Below, piece by piece: positions 43,652-53,800 of a stretch of 64,000 bases of DNA (positions are counted from its first letter, which is position 1; each line of letters starts with the position of its first letter). This stretch comes from an uncultured Desulfuromusa sp. (GTDB lineage: Bacteria; Desulfobacterota; Desulfuromonadia; Desulfuromonadales; Geopsychrobacteraceae). Position numbers and translations under genes: made by a program. The DNA is taken from the NCBI RefSeq assembly GCF_963675815.1, contig NZ_OY776575.1:248001-312000 (forward strand), given 5' to 3'. The notes below the pieces were generated by a model. It was not told the DNA's origin and did not search any database. It worked only from the letters and a program-made list of their open reading frames with translations.

Positions 43652-44305
43652 TTAACTCATTGGACTTTGATGTTTACTGAAACTGGAAATACTGTTGAGA
43701 GCCTTAACTGAAGCCATTTCCAGACTATCCACAATCTGGCCTGTGGTTGAAGTTAATTTGGCATGAATAAGCAGCAACGGGATCGCCACCATCAGACCGA
43801 ATGCTGTGGTATTCATCGCAACGGAAATACTGGCCGACAAAAGGTCTGCTTTTTCAGCAGGGTTGGCATTGGCAACAGCAGTAAAAGCTTCAATCAGCCC
43901 CATAATAGTTCCTAGCAGCCCCAACAAAGTTGCGATATTCGAGAGCAGCCCGACATATGGGGTTCGCTTTTCAAGTTGTGGAATAATCTCCATCATACTT
44001 TCTTCCATGGCAATCTCGATGTCTTCACGACGTCTGACAGCGCCTTGTCGGGCCAGTCCCATAGACATCATCTGTGCAATGGTTGATTTGTCTTTTTCGA
44101 CAATTTTTCGCGCACTATCAAAATCCCCTTTGACTAATACCGGCTGCAATCGGACCCACATTTTGCGGTTCTCATTACGGGTCCGGCTCAACTGAATCCA
44201 GCGTTCGACAGCGATAGCCATGCCGACCGTTAAAACAAGCAGGATCGGGTACATGAACATGCCACCCTTTTGAAAAAATCCGACAATTGAATAGAGACTT
44301 TCCAT
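43652..44305 (-). CDS. MotA/TolQ/ExbB proton channel protein
   Basis: The 217-residue protein has three membrane helices: GGMFMYPILLVLTVGMAIAV, YVGLLSNIATLLGLLGTIMG and VAMNTTAFGLMVAIPLLLIH. The last two helices, with GLLGTIMG and TTAFGLMVAIP, are the signature of the ExbB/TolQ/MotA channel. With the ExbD proteins it would form a proton-driven motor in the inner membrane. Its start overlaps the stop of the upstream small secreted protein gene by one base. Confidence 0.93.
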   Translation of the reverse strand: MESLYSIVGFFQKGGMFMYPILLVLTVGMAIAVERWIQLSRTRNENRKMWVRLQPVLVKGDFDSARKIVEKDKSTIAQMMSMGLARQGAVRRREDIEIAMEESMMEIIPQLEKRTPYVGLLSNIATLLGLLGTIMGLIEAFTAVANANPAEKADLLSASISVAMNTTAFGLMVAIPLLLIHAKLTSTTGQIVDSLEMASVKALNSISSFSKHQSPMS

Positions 44306-44604
44306 TAGTTTTTCCTTTCGGTTTTGTTAGCAGTACTCACTTCGTAAAAGTCCAGTTGTCTTTTAAAAACATCACGATCTATAGGAACAGCGTCTTTGTT
44401 CAGCATCATATCCAGACTTGTCATCCCACCGATTTCAGAGCTTTTCCAGGGAACTATATAGAGAGATTTCGGCGCCTCATCGTTACCGACAATAGACATT
44501 CCGGAGAGCTGTTTTGCTTCCGTTTCCTTTGCCTTCTGCCCGGTAGCGGCCATAGCATTCGGTATGACGATCAGAGCAAAAAAAACGGCCAGTACAAGTT
44601 TCAT
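44305..44604 (-). CDS. Small secreted protein of the ExbB/ExbD/TPR operon
   Basis: The start at 44604 is chosen because GGGAGGAGGAC precedes it and it begins a good signal peptide (MKLVLAVFFALIVIPNAMAA). The 99-residue product has the conserved-looking stretch LSGMSIVGNDEAPKSLYIVP, followed by WKSSEIG, and a second stretch PIDRDVFKRQLDFYEV. From memory, proteins with this pattern recur next to ExbB/ExbD and TPR genes in other proteobacteria, but no function is known to me. It should be periplasmic. Confidence 0.7.
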   Translation of the reverse strand: MKLVLAVFFALIVIPNAMAATGQKAKETEAKQLSGMSIVGNDEAPKSLYIVPWKSSEIGGMTSLDMMLNKDAVPIDRDVFKRQLDFYEVSTANKTERKN

Positions 44605-44651
44605 AGTCCTCCTCCCAGAGAGGTATCCTGCTTTCAGATTCAGCGGTTCAG

Positions 44652-45297
44652 CTATTGTCCAAGACGCATACGCAGCTCTGTAATCCATAGCGCAACCTGT
44701 TTGTTATCCGGATCACCTTCTCTGTAATATTCATATTGTGAGAGGGCACATTCTTGATCATTCAAATAAATGTCACAAAGAATGCCAAGGTTTCGGTGTA
44801 AAGGAAGATAGTCTGGAAATCTGGTGACTGCTTCCTCATAAATTTGTTTCGCCTCAGCAAAACGACCATCTTTGCGCAACAATAGACCATAAGTATTACT
44901 TGCCACCGGGTGCGCGGAAACGAGGCTCAGTGCTGTTTTCAAATGCTCTTCAGCTGCCCGGGATTGTCAGTTCTGATGTAGGCCATAGCTATATTGATAT
45001 AAGGAGCGGTCACATCAGGAGAAAGAGCAATAATTTTTTCTCAGTATCTCGATAGCATGCTCAAAGTCTTCCCCCTTTAATAACTCCACTGCTTGCTCGT
45101 AATCGAATCAGACGTGCGTTATCAGTTAAATGCGTCACTTCGGTGACAATAAATCCCTACGGCCATCTTCAAGTTGGGTGACCACCGGGTTTTCAGATAC
45201 GGATACCGTTTCGATTTCGGGCTCAGGGACTATCGTAACTTTATCCACGCAAGCCGAAAGAAATAGAGTCAACAGCAACAAGATAGATAGGTTCATT
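44652..45297 (-). pseudogene. TPR lipoprotein gene broken by several frameshifts
   Basis: From the ATG at 45297 the first frame encodes a lipoprotein signal (LLLLTLFLSAC) and VTQLEDGRR, then goes off to an early stop (about 45135). Other frames carry on as VTEVTHLTDNARL, then DYEQAVELLKGEDFEHAIEI, then IIALSPDVTAPYINIAMAYI followed by RTDNPG. The final intact frame carries AEEHLKTALSLVSAHPVASN, GRFAEAKQIYEEAVTRFP and the stop at 44652. Together they make one TPR lipoprotein of about 210 residues. I see indels near 45155, 45108, 45045 (an A-run) and 44962. Confidence 0.8.
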
Positions 45298-45310
45298 TTT
45301 ACTTGAATTT

Positions 45311-48300
45311 TCAATTGAGTAGCCTTTCTATTCAGCGTTGTTGCAGGGGTTTTGAGCCTATTGTCAGAATCAGGCTCCATTTCTTCAGATCCAGGCTGTT
45401 GTTCTGGGTCAGAAACAGTCACCGGCATTTCGATTTCATAACGATAAGAATCAAGGGAGACAATAATTTCACTTTCTTCCTCGGTTTTGAATATCGCGCC
45501 GCGGATAAAGCGGGCCAATTTCTGCAGGCTTTTCTCAATCCACTGGTTATAAACATCAAGAGACAGCAGTTCGAGATTACTTTGATGAACTTCAATGGCC
45601 CTTTCTTCAAAAGGATATGCTTGCTCCTCTATAGCTAACTCGTACTCTTCCAGCTCAATAGGGCTCAAATCTTCGGTCGCTCAGGATGCCAATAGAGCAA
45701 CGCTGAAATGAGCGTAAATTTCAGCCAGATAAAATGTTGCAGCGCAGTGACTTCAGCAACTTCATATTCAAGAAGATGGCTGAATTTTTGTGTTGCAATT
45801 TTCATCAGGGATTGCTTTTTGCGCAGATTTTCTTTAAAAGGCTTAACCAACTCAACGGCGACAAATCTTTCAAAATCCATCTCAGTCAGAACCAGATCTG
45901 CCTGAGATGCCAAAAAGCGGGTTCTGGCCGTTCTTTCCGTACCGGCTGACGCGTCAATCGCAATGATCTGTTTGAGTTCTGCGTGGTATTCCCCTTGTTG
46001 ATGTTGTTTTTTTAGAATTTCAGCAATCTTGTTGCGGGTTTCTATATTGATGCTGATCGGCTGAGCGAAAATAGCTGACATAGCGGCGATAAACATTTAA
46101 CGTTTGCTCTACATTCCCAGCCTGTTCATATAATTCAGCAGCAATGACCAGAGCTTCCTGACGAACCTCAATGTCGTCAGATTCCTTTTCAATCCGCTCA
46201 AATTCAGTGGCGGCAAGAGAAAGTTTTCCATCCTCGCGGTAGACATAAGCAATCTTTTTAGTCACCTCAAACTGTAATGGGTGGCCCTTAAAATTGTTGC
46301 GGAAATCATTCAAAATCCGTGCTGCTTGCTCCCACTCTTTGAGCATGATTAAAGCCGTTGCGGCATCATATTCAGCAGTCGGTCTGATTTCTGAGGTTGG
46401 AGCCATAACCCCCGACCCGAAGAAAATGATCAGCCGCAAGTTTATAGTCTTCAAGAAGGTTTGCCGCCTCACCCTGTTTGTAGATGGATGCGGCAAGGTT
46501 ATCGACCAAACTAACGCGTGTTTCATCTCCCCTCGGGAAGCATGTTTAACACCTCCACGTATGCCGCTTCAGCTTCACTGTAAAATTCAAGCTCGTAAGA
46601 GGCGTGCGCAGCGACTAACCAGGCAGAACGACTGATATTACGATCAGCGTTAGGGAAATTTACAATTAATGTTTTTGCAGCAGCCAAAGCCCTCTCATAT
46701 TCCATCAGGTCGTAAAGATCGTCCGCTGCAGCACCAAGGACAACCGCTGCTTTGGCATGTTCAGGATAAGTCTCGGCAAATATGAGTGAGCTGCGGATCA
46801 CATCCTCCCCGGCTGAAATTTTATCTTCTTCTGTGACTCGATCCAGCTGTTGCCGATATGCATACACTGCGGCATATCCAGCTTTGGACGATTGTTGATG
46901 GGGAGCGTAATTGTAAGACGTTTTTTCGTATTCCACCGCGGCCTCTGCAAAAGAGTGATTTTCCAGGAGCAGATCTGCGAGCTGATAATTGATAACCGGA
47001 CTCTGTTCCTCTGCGGGGAATGACACCAGATACTCACGATACCAGTGGAGGGCTTCATCAAAGTTTTTCGATTTTTCTTTGATCCACTTTGGGCTCTGAT
47101 AGAGAGCGTGGAAATGGTTCGCCAGGTCTGTCAGGTTGGTTTTCAGGGCAGTAATGACTTCCGGCCGGTCTGCAGGTGTAAAATGTTGCCAGTATTCCGC
47201 AGCCAAACCATAATTCCCGGCGAAAGACTTTTTGGCTTCAATAACAAGACTGGGAAATCCACCGGCAATATTAATTTCAATAACCCGCATATGAAATAAC
47301 GGAGACTTTTTGTGGAACAGGTTCCGATCTATAAAAGCACTATAAACAGCAACAGCATCGCTATAACGGCGCTTGGTGTAATAATACTCTCCCAGATTCT
47401 TATACACATTGTCTTCATACGGGCGTTGTCCATAGGTAGCAAAATATTCAACCACTGAATCTGCGCCACCTAAATAGGAAAAACCCAGGCTGATGACCCG
47501 AAAAGTATCTTCAACGCGCTTGCGTTCTGATTCATCTTCAATTTGTTCAAAGTCATAGCCTACTGACATTTTATAATCCAGCAAGGCAATGAACTTATGC
47601 AACGCATCCTCGTAGAGCTCTTGTTTGTAAAAAGTCCAACCCAATTTATAAAGAGCCAGAGGATAGTAAGATGATCCGATCCCCAGATCGACAATGCTTG
47701 TATAGGCCTCTTCAGCATCAAGATATTTACGGTGACTGAACTGGTATTCGGCGCGCCGGAATTGAACCTCATCAAGATATCTGGAATTGGGGTACTGTTG
47801 TACCATCTGCTCCAGAATCACCATGGCCTCTTCGACCCTGCCTAATTCTTCATAGGCCCGCGACATCTGGTACAACACCTGGTCATTACGCTCATACAGG
47901 GGGTATTCATGAAGCAGTTTCCGGTAGAGAATTATGGCTTCCAGCGGTCCCTGTTTTTCCAGATCATCAATGACCTGATCTCCGCCAAGACTTTCTACAG
48001 CAGTGCTTGGTATCGTGATTTCAAGCGGGGTTTGTTGTTCAGCATCATTTTCTGCAATGGGATTGGCCGGAGCAAGGGTCTGAGAAGGTTCAGCCACAAC
48101 GAGCTTGTGTTGTTCCGATGATTCCGGGACCGACAAAGATGTTGTTTCGTTCTCGTCTGTCGGGCTGTCAGAGACAAACCCGTATTCTTTTTCAATTTTC
48201 AGGTCTGCAAGCCGTCGAATGGCTTCCGGAGATAGATTCGAATCTGGAGTTTGTTCCAGAAAACGTTGATAGCTCAACATGGCCTTGTCGAGACCGTCAA

Positions 48301-48427
48301 CAATCTCCTCGCCTGTAATTTCAATCTTGCGGTTGTGTAATTCAGCAATTGTGCCTTGATTGTCGATCACAGAACAGGCGGAAAAAATCATCGGCAGGGC
48401 AAAAAAGAAAAGTTGTATTTTTTTCAT
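45311..48427 (-). pseudogene. Large TPR protein gene, 3' third broken by frameshifts and a stop
   Basis: The first 634 codons (48427 down to 46523) are intact. They encode a lipoprotein-like signal (FFALPMIFSACSVI), and TPR repeats such as GPLEAIILYRKLLHEYPLYE and GRVEEAMVILEQMVQQYPNS. The expected continuation runs on in other frames: GDETRVSLVDNLAASIYKQG, then VMAPTSEIRPTAEYDAATAL, then AQPISINIETRNKIAEILKK, then EDLSPIELEEYELAIEEQAY. The breaks are an extra C in CCCC at 46529-46532, an extra C in CCCCC at 46409-46413, an extra A at 46068-46071, an indel near 45730 and an in-frame TGA at 45681-45683. The full product would be about 1000 residues. The truncated 634-residue form may still be made. 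Confidence 0.82.
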
Positions 48428-50316
48428 TCTTCCCCCTCTTTTTGTTCTTGGTCTCGCGTCGCACGATCATAACTGTCTGCCATGGCAAAACGTGCTTTGA
48501 CTTGAAATTTTTCTAACCGGTCGCGTCGCTGAACGAGCTCGCTGATTGCCATTGTTTCCAGCAGATGCCCCTGACGTGCCATCAGCTGATTGACCCGTTC
48601 CAGGCTTTCCCGCACTCTGATTTTCTGGCTGAGAATTGTTTCGTCATACCCCTGGTAGCTCTGGGTAGAGGCCTGACGGACTCTTATAAATGCATCGTAT
48701 TGTTGTTGCAGGTCTGCGATAACGGTATTGAGGTCGTGCAGATTTTTGTGCGCTGCAGTCAGGCGTCGATGATAATCTGTCCTGATATTCCAATCCAACA
48801 AGCCGCGCAAGCGTTTGAGTCTGGCTTTGGAAGAGATGGCAATTTCAGAATGATCTGGATGAAGCAACTCTTCAAGATGATTTATTTGTTGGCCGGCAAT
48901 TCGCTCTTCCTCTGTTGCCAGGTATTCGGGGCGCGGTGCAACCAACATTGCTTGAAGACGGCGTTCAATGTGATCCCGTTGTTGCAGGCGTAAACGCATT
49001 TGTGAGTCGAGCACTTGAAACCGTTTGTCGATTTCAGGTAATAGCGGTTGATAGTAGGCTCGGCGTTTTTCAACCATTTCTGCATAAGCATGCAGATCTT
49101 CCGACCAACGCTCCAGTTTTCTGCGTAACTGTTCAAGATCAAGATAGTTTTTCAATGATTCCTGAAAATCATGCGATGCCATAAGATCGAGCAGGTAATA
49201 GGTTTCCGGAGTCTCCGGTAACTCACGTAACTTAACGACCCAATTTTTATCCTGTTTGAGCTCTTCCCTTACAATGGCCTGAAGAAACTTCCCTTCGCGA
49301 ATATGCTTGATTGAACTGCTGAGCTTGTCGATTTCCTGACCGAATAATTGTAGAGCTTTGCCATATAAAAGTGCCGCTTTGCTGTAGATATCCAGCTGAC
49401 CGTAGGCATAAGGTACGGCCAGCATAGCTTCCTGCACTGCAGAATTAGTGATCTGGCGTTGGCTCAGCAGAGTCCAGGGAACCAAAGCACGCTGGTAACG
49501 TCCTTGTGAAGCGTCAGCCCATCCCGAACCCAGCAATGCCTGATTGGAAAATGGCCCTTCAAGCCTGACTCTGTCCAGCACCTCTTTAGCTGAGTCAAAA
49601 TTTTCCTCTTCCAGCAATTTATCGCCCAGGACAAGATTTGCTTTATCTTTGACCGAGAGCGTCATCGGGCTATCGGTCTCAATTCGACCGGCCAGGTCAA
49701 GGTAATGCCGACCGTCCTGTTCTTTCCCATCCAACAGCAGCGCAATCCCGAGGTTATATCCCGAAAAACCATGGAGGTTTTTGACATCTTGTAAGGTTGT
49801 CAGAATCTCTATGGCCTCTGCAAAACGACCGTTTGCCATCAGCACTTGTGTCCGCAAAAAAGCCAGATCATTACGGATCGTTTTCGGAACGTCTCCACTG
49901 ATTCGTTCCAGGGCATGTAAGGCGTTAATGGGCTGATCTTTCTGGAAAAGAATCCGGGCCAGTCTGTATATTGCTTCGTTGCGTACAGGTTCTTCGACCT
50001 GACCATTAATCACCGCCGAAATTGCCCGGCCGGCACGTTGGTGCATCCGATAGGCCAGCTCAAAATCACCAACGGCAAAATCTGCCAAACCGATATGGGG
50101 AAAAAGGCTGTCAAGCTCGGGCTGATCGAGTCCGTGGTGCTGTCGAAGTTCCGTATCAAGACGCGTTATCGCGTCAAACCACTCTTCCTGGAAGGCATAG
50201 TACAGGGTCTCGCCAAAATAGAGATCCTGCAACTTTTCAGGAGCGTTGGTCCTTGCTGACAGCGCATTGAGCGGCAACAAGAATAACAATGTCAGAACAA
50301 CGATCAAACGATGCAT
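48424..50316 (-). CDS. Periplasmic TPR protein of the ExbB/ExbD operon
   Basis: The 630-residue protein has an N-terminal signal peptide (LIVVLTLLFLLPLNALSA). Degenerate TPR repeats cover about residues 30-350 (EAIYRLARILFQKDQPINAL, AEAIEILTTLQDVKNLHGFS, and others). A long charged helical region follows (about 400-600, DKRFQVLDSQMRLRLQQRDH, LERVNQLMARQGHLLETMAI). The shape is that of a periplasmic scaffold. It overlaps the next TPR gene by 4 nt (ATGA). No enzymatic motif is seen. The order of TPR proteins next to an ExbB/ExbD/AgmX set resembles myxobacterial gliding clusters. Confidence 0.75.
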   Translation of the reverse strand: MHRLIVVLTLLFLLPLNALSARTNAPEKLQDLYFGETLYYAFQEEWFDAITRLDTELRQHHGLDQPELDSLFPHIGLADFAVGDFELAYRMHQRAGRAISAVINGQVEEPVRNEAIYRLARILFQKDQPINALHALERISGDVPKTIRNDLAFLRTQVLMANGRFAEAIEILTTLQDVKNLHGFSGYNLGIALLLDGKEQDGRHYLDLAGRIETDSPMTLSVKDKANLVLGDKLLEEENFDSAKEVLDRVRLEGPFSNQALLGSGWADASQGRYQRALVPWTLLSQRQITNSAVQEAMLAVPYAYGQLDIYSKAALLYGKALQLFGQEIDKLSSSIKHIREGKFLQAIVREELKQDKNWVVKLRELPETPETYYLLDLMASHDFQESLKNYLDLEQLRRKLERWSEDLHAYAEMVEKRRAYYQPLLPEIDKRFQVLDSQMRLRLQQRDHIERRLQAMLVAPRPEYLATEEERIAGQQINHLEELLHPDHSEIAISSKARLKRLRGLLDWNIRTDYHRRLTAAHKNLHDLNTVIADLQQQYDAFIRVRQASTQSYQGYDETILSQKIRVRESLERVNQLMARQGHLLETMAISELVQRRDRLEKFQVKARFAMADSYDRATRDQEQKEGEE

Positions 50317-50319
50317 GAT

Positions 50320-50841
50320 CTACCTGTCATTAAAAGAGATACTTTGATGTGCGTAGGTTATCTCAACGATGCCTGGGCCTATATCTTTATGAAAACTGTG
50401 TTGCTCAACTGTTTCGATGTATTTTCCGTTCTCGCTTTTACCGTTAATGCTGACCCGTAATTCATGTTCACCAATAGAGACATTGCCTGTAAAAATCCGT
50501 TGTACTCCTCCCATCTGTAATGCCTCGAGTTCTTTGAAGCTATACAGATAGTGTGCAACCGGTTTTCCATCCAGTACGATTTCCACGGCATCAAGTCGGA
50601 ATGTTTCATCTGCAGCAATAGCTATAAATATGGAAATCTGCGTATGAGACGGATAGAGAAGTTTCTCTTCCAGCTGGTTCAACTCCACCGCAATTGCAAT
50701 GATGTCACTCTTGATCTCCTGAACCTGCTCATCCAGACCTTTTATCTGCCCTTGACTGACATCTTGTGCGGAGACGATACAGCTCCACAGTCCCAGTAAA
50801 ATCACGAATCCCGTAATCCTCAAAATATTTTTCATGTTCAT
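50320..50841 (-). CDS. Small periplasmic protein of unknown function
   Basis: The 173-residue product has a signal peptide (ILRITGFVILLGLWSCIVSA) and a short coiled-coil segment (GLDEQVQEIKSDIIAIAVEL then NQLEEKL). A beta-rich domain follows with VEIVLDGKPVAHYLYSFKEL and GNVSIGEHELRVSINGKSEN, which resembles the PEGA-type or Ig-like modules of envelope proteins. I do not recognise a named family. It lies between the OmpA/barrel gene and the TPR gene in the operon and ends 4 nt before the TPR gene starts. Confidence 0.6.
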   Translation of the reverse strand: MNMKNILRITGFVILLGLWSCIVSAQDVSQGQIKGLDEQVQEIKSDIIAIAVELNQLEEKLLYPSHTQISIFIAIAADETFRLDAVEIVLDGKPVAHYLYSFKELEALQMGGVQRIFTGNVSIGEHELRVSINGKSENGKYIETVEQHSFHKDIGPGIVEITYAHQSISFNDR

Positions 50842-50881
50842 TGCCTTCCGGTTCTTTCAAAACGAATAAACTTCTGCCCCA

Positions 50882-53800
50882 TTAAAGTTTTCCGATCAAA
50901 TTGATGAAAAAACCCTGATGCTGATAATCCATCTGGGTCAGGTCATCGGAGAAATCGCTGAAATTATAGCCGGCTCCCAACTTGAGATGACTCCCAAGAT
51001 GTCTGTACAAAGCCAGCAATACACCACTTTTTCTATCCTGTGCATCCGGCAGATCAAGCATGCGTGCTTCCATGAGAGCATCCCAGCGATGCAGGAAGTG
51101 CCAGTCGGCACGCAGCACGTAGAGTAACGCTCGGCTATCAAAATATTCCGGGTTTTCAGGGTCCTGGGCGACTTGACTGAAGCGGTAGGCGTATTTTCCA
51201 CCCAGAGTCCAATGAGGCGTGAGATCATACATGGCATCAATGGCTCCGATATGAGTGCGCTGGATAAAATCGGAGTCACTATCTGATCCTGCCGGGAGAT
51301 TATAAAAATAGGTATATTTAAGAAGGACGTTGAGGCGATCAAATTCCACCGGCCGATAAGCATAACCGACAACAGCCTCGGTATAGTCGCTATCATATGA
51401 TTTCCCCAATGAACTTTCACTCTGTGAATAATTGAACTTGCCGACAACTCTCCAGTCAGCCGACAACTGAAACTTGAAATTATTTTTAAATAGCCATGTC
51501 GTCCGTTCTGAGAAACTTGAATCAGATTGCTCAGTGTTGTCGACCCGGTATTCCAGACCACTGGCAAAAGCTAGCCGATCAAATCCGTAGCCGACACTGG
51601 CAGCCACCGCGACCCTTTCCAGTTCCGCGGCAGTATCCGGATCCTTCAGGGTTCCATAGTCAAGATTTGCACTGAAATTGAGTCGATCTGACGCTGCCAG
51701 TTCCACACCGGTGGAATGAACCAGGCCGGTAGGAACATTGCCATGCGTGTATTGTTCCTCCAGGTAGACACTGGCACTATCTGAATACCGGCTGCGAAAA
51801 CCTGAAACCATGTTCCCTTTTTTTGACAACACGCCGTTGTCGGTCCGCTCGTTTTCCAAAGCATAATTGGTATATATCGTCGTTCGGTCGGTGTAGAGAA
51901 ATTCGGTGCCGGCACTGGCTCCTGTTCCCAAGTCGCCCTCGGACAATTCGCCGAGAAGATTAAACCTGTCGGTCAGCCTCCAGCTCCCTCCAACGCCGAT
52001 TCGCCCATTATCATCACGGTCACCAGTGGTCTGAATGCTTTCCTGAACAAAACCATAAGCCGTCCAGCGTTCGCGGGAATCGTAACTGGTCCGCAAAACT
52101 GCGTCAGTTCTGTCCCCTGTTTCCTGAGTTGAAATCGCAGTTGTGGAATTATCCTGACGCTTGTCACTGCGAACCCCTGCACTCAGAAGCCAGTTTTGAT
52201 TGAAAATATAATCAAGATTTATCTCTGAGGATTCAGTCTCAAGCCCTTGACTCTGAATTTGTTTGTCCAATTTCATCCGGCCAGATAGTTTTTTGCTGAC
52301 AGGAACTTCCAAGGTACCGCCATATTGAGTTATATCTTCACTGGCGGATTGTCCCGGAGCTGAATATCCACCATCAAGATCCTGTAAATAAAATGTTGTC
52401 CGCCCGCGCCATTTTTTATTAAAATCGGCGAATCCGATTGCAGTGTCCAAGCGATAGGCTGTGGCTTCCAGTGAGTCATCGTCGGTATAGTCGCTGCTGA
52501 AACGATAGCCGCCATCGTCTGAAGTCTCTGTTGTCACACTTGAGCCGCGACTCCGTGCAACTTCGAGTTTAATCCAGGAGTTGGAGGTCTTGCGTACCGT
52601 CAGATCAATCCCTCCCAGGCTTTTTTCGATATCTTCTTCTTCCTGCCATTCTGCAACAACCCCAAGTTTCACCAGATCACCAAACCAGTAATGGGCTTTT
52701 CCACCCGTAACCATGGTGTCCGGATCTGAAAATCCCGGAGTATGCTCGTAGCGAACAACAAGAAACACAGGGTGGCCACTCATTGATTCCGTCTCTACCA
52801 GAAAATTGTCAGCCGCTGTCGTTGGCAGAACTTCCGACAACAAAATCTGGCCCTGAATATAATCAATATCGTAATCAAGATCCGCAGTCAGACTTTTAAC
52901 AGCGATTACCAATCCTGAATCTTTATCTCGAACTTCGATGCGAATCCGTTCGGAGCCTTCAAGGATATCCTGATTTCGTAAAAAGAAGAGCGAGCCACCT
53001 GTCCCGCGGAATTCGTCACGCCCTGCTACTGTGCCCGGATCTGCGCCAAAACCATCAAGCAATAATCGTGGCTCACCAAAGCTGGTCGTATCAATGGCTT
53101 CGTAATGGAGATTGCCCCCGTAAAGGTTCCGGTCAACCTGTGCAAGATTGTTTTCCGTATAGCCAATTTTGAAATTGCCCCAGAGTCCGTAGCTCTGATG
53201 CTTCTCCATTTTGAGATAAAATTTGCCACGTGTCGGAGCGTTTTCAGTGACCGTACTATCATCCCCCAGAGTCGGATAATGATTGTCCGGATCCATACGG
53301 CGGAACAGTGCATCACTGGATTTGTCAATAAAATTTGAAAAAATTTCATCAACAGGACCTTCTCTCGTATCGGCACTTGCGGTTAACTTCCAGCCGTTAT
53401 CGAGCTTCCCGTGGGAATAGAACGCCAGCCGACCATCCAGGCTGAAATCATCACTGTACTTCTGATTATCCGGAGCAAGAAGCTTGGCCGGGCCATTGGT
53501 TTTGTTTCCCGACAGGGTTAAATCGACAATTCCAATATTGAACCAATCATGATTTTCCAGACTCATGTCACGTAAAAACAGCTCCCCATTCCCGCTTTTA
53601 TCAAGAACGGCAACCTCAACAGTGTGCAATCCTTCCGGCAGGATTTCTTCGGCAACAAAGTTGCCATTTCCATCAACCGGAACGACATGTCCAGCCAGCC
53701 ACACTTGATGTTCCGGCGGGATGTCGGTCCCATGCGCCTGCACAGTACCTCCACGAATGATAATATTTCTGTTACCAATCCTGCTTTCGCCATATCCCGC

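Noticed and set aside
45681..45683. In-frame TGA in the TPR gene as a selenocysteine codon
   Set aside because: It is surrounded by several frameshifts, lies in a non-redox TPR context, and no selenocysteine insertion hairpin was evident after it.
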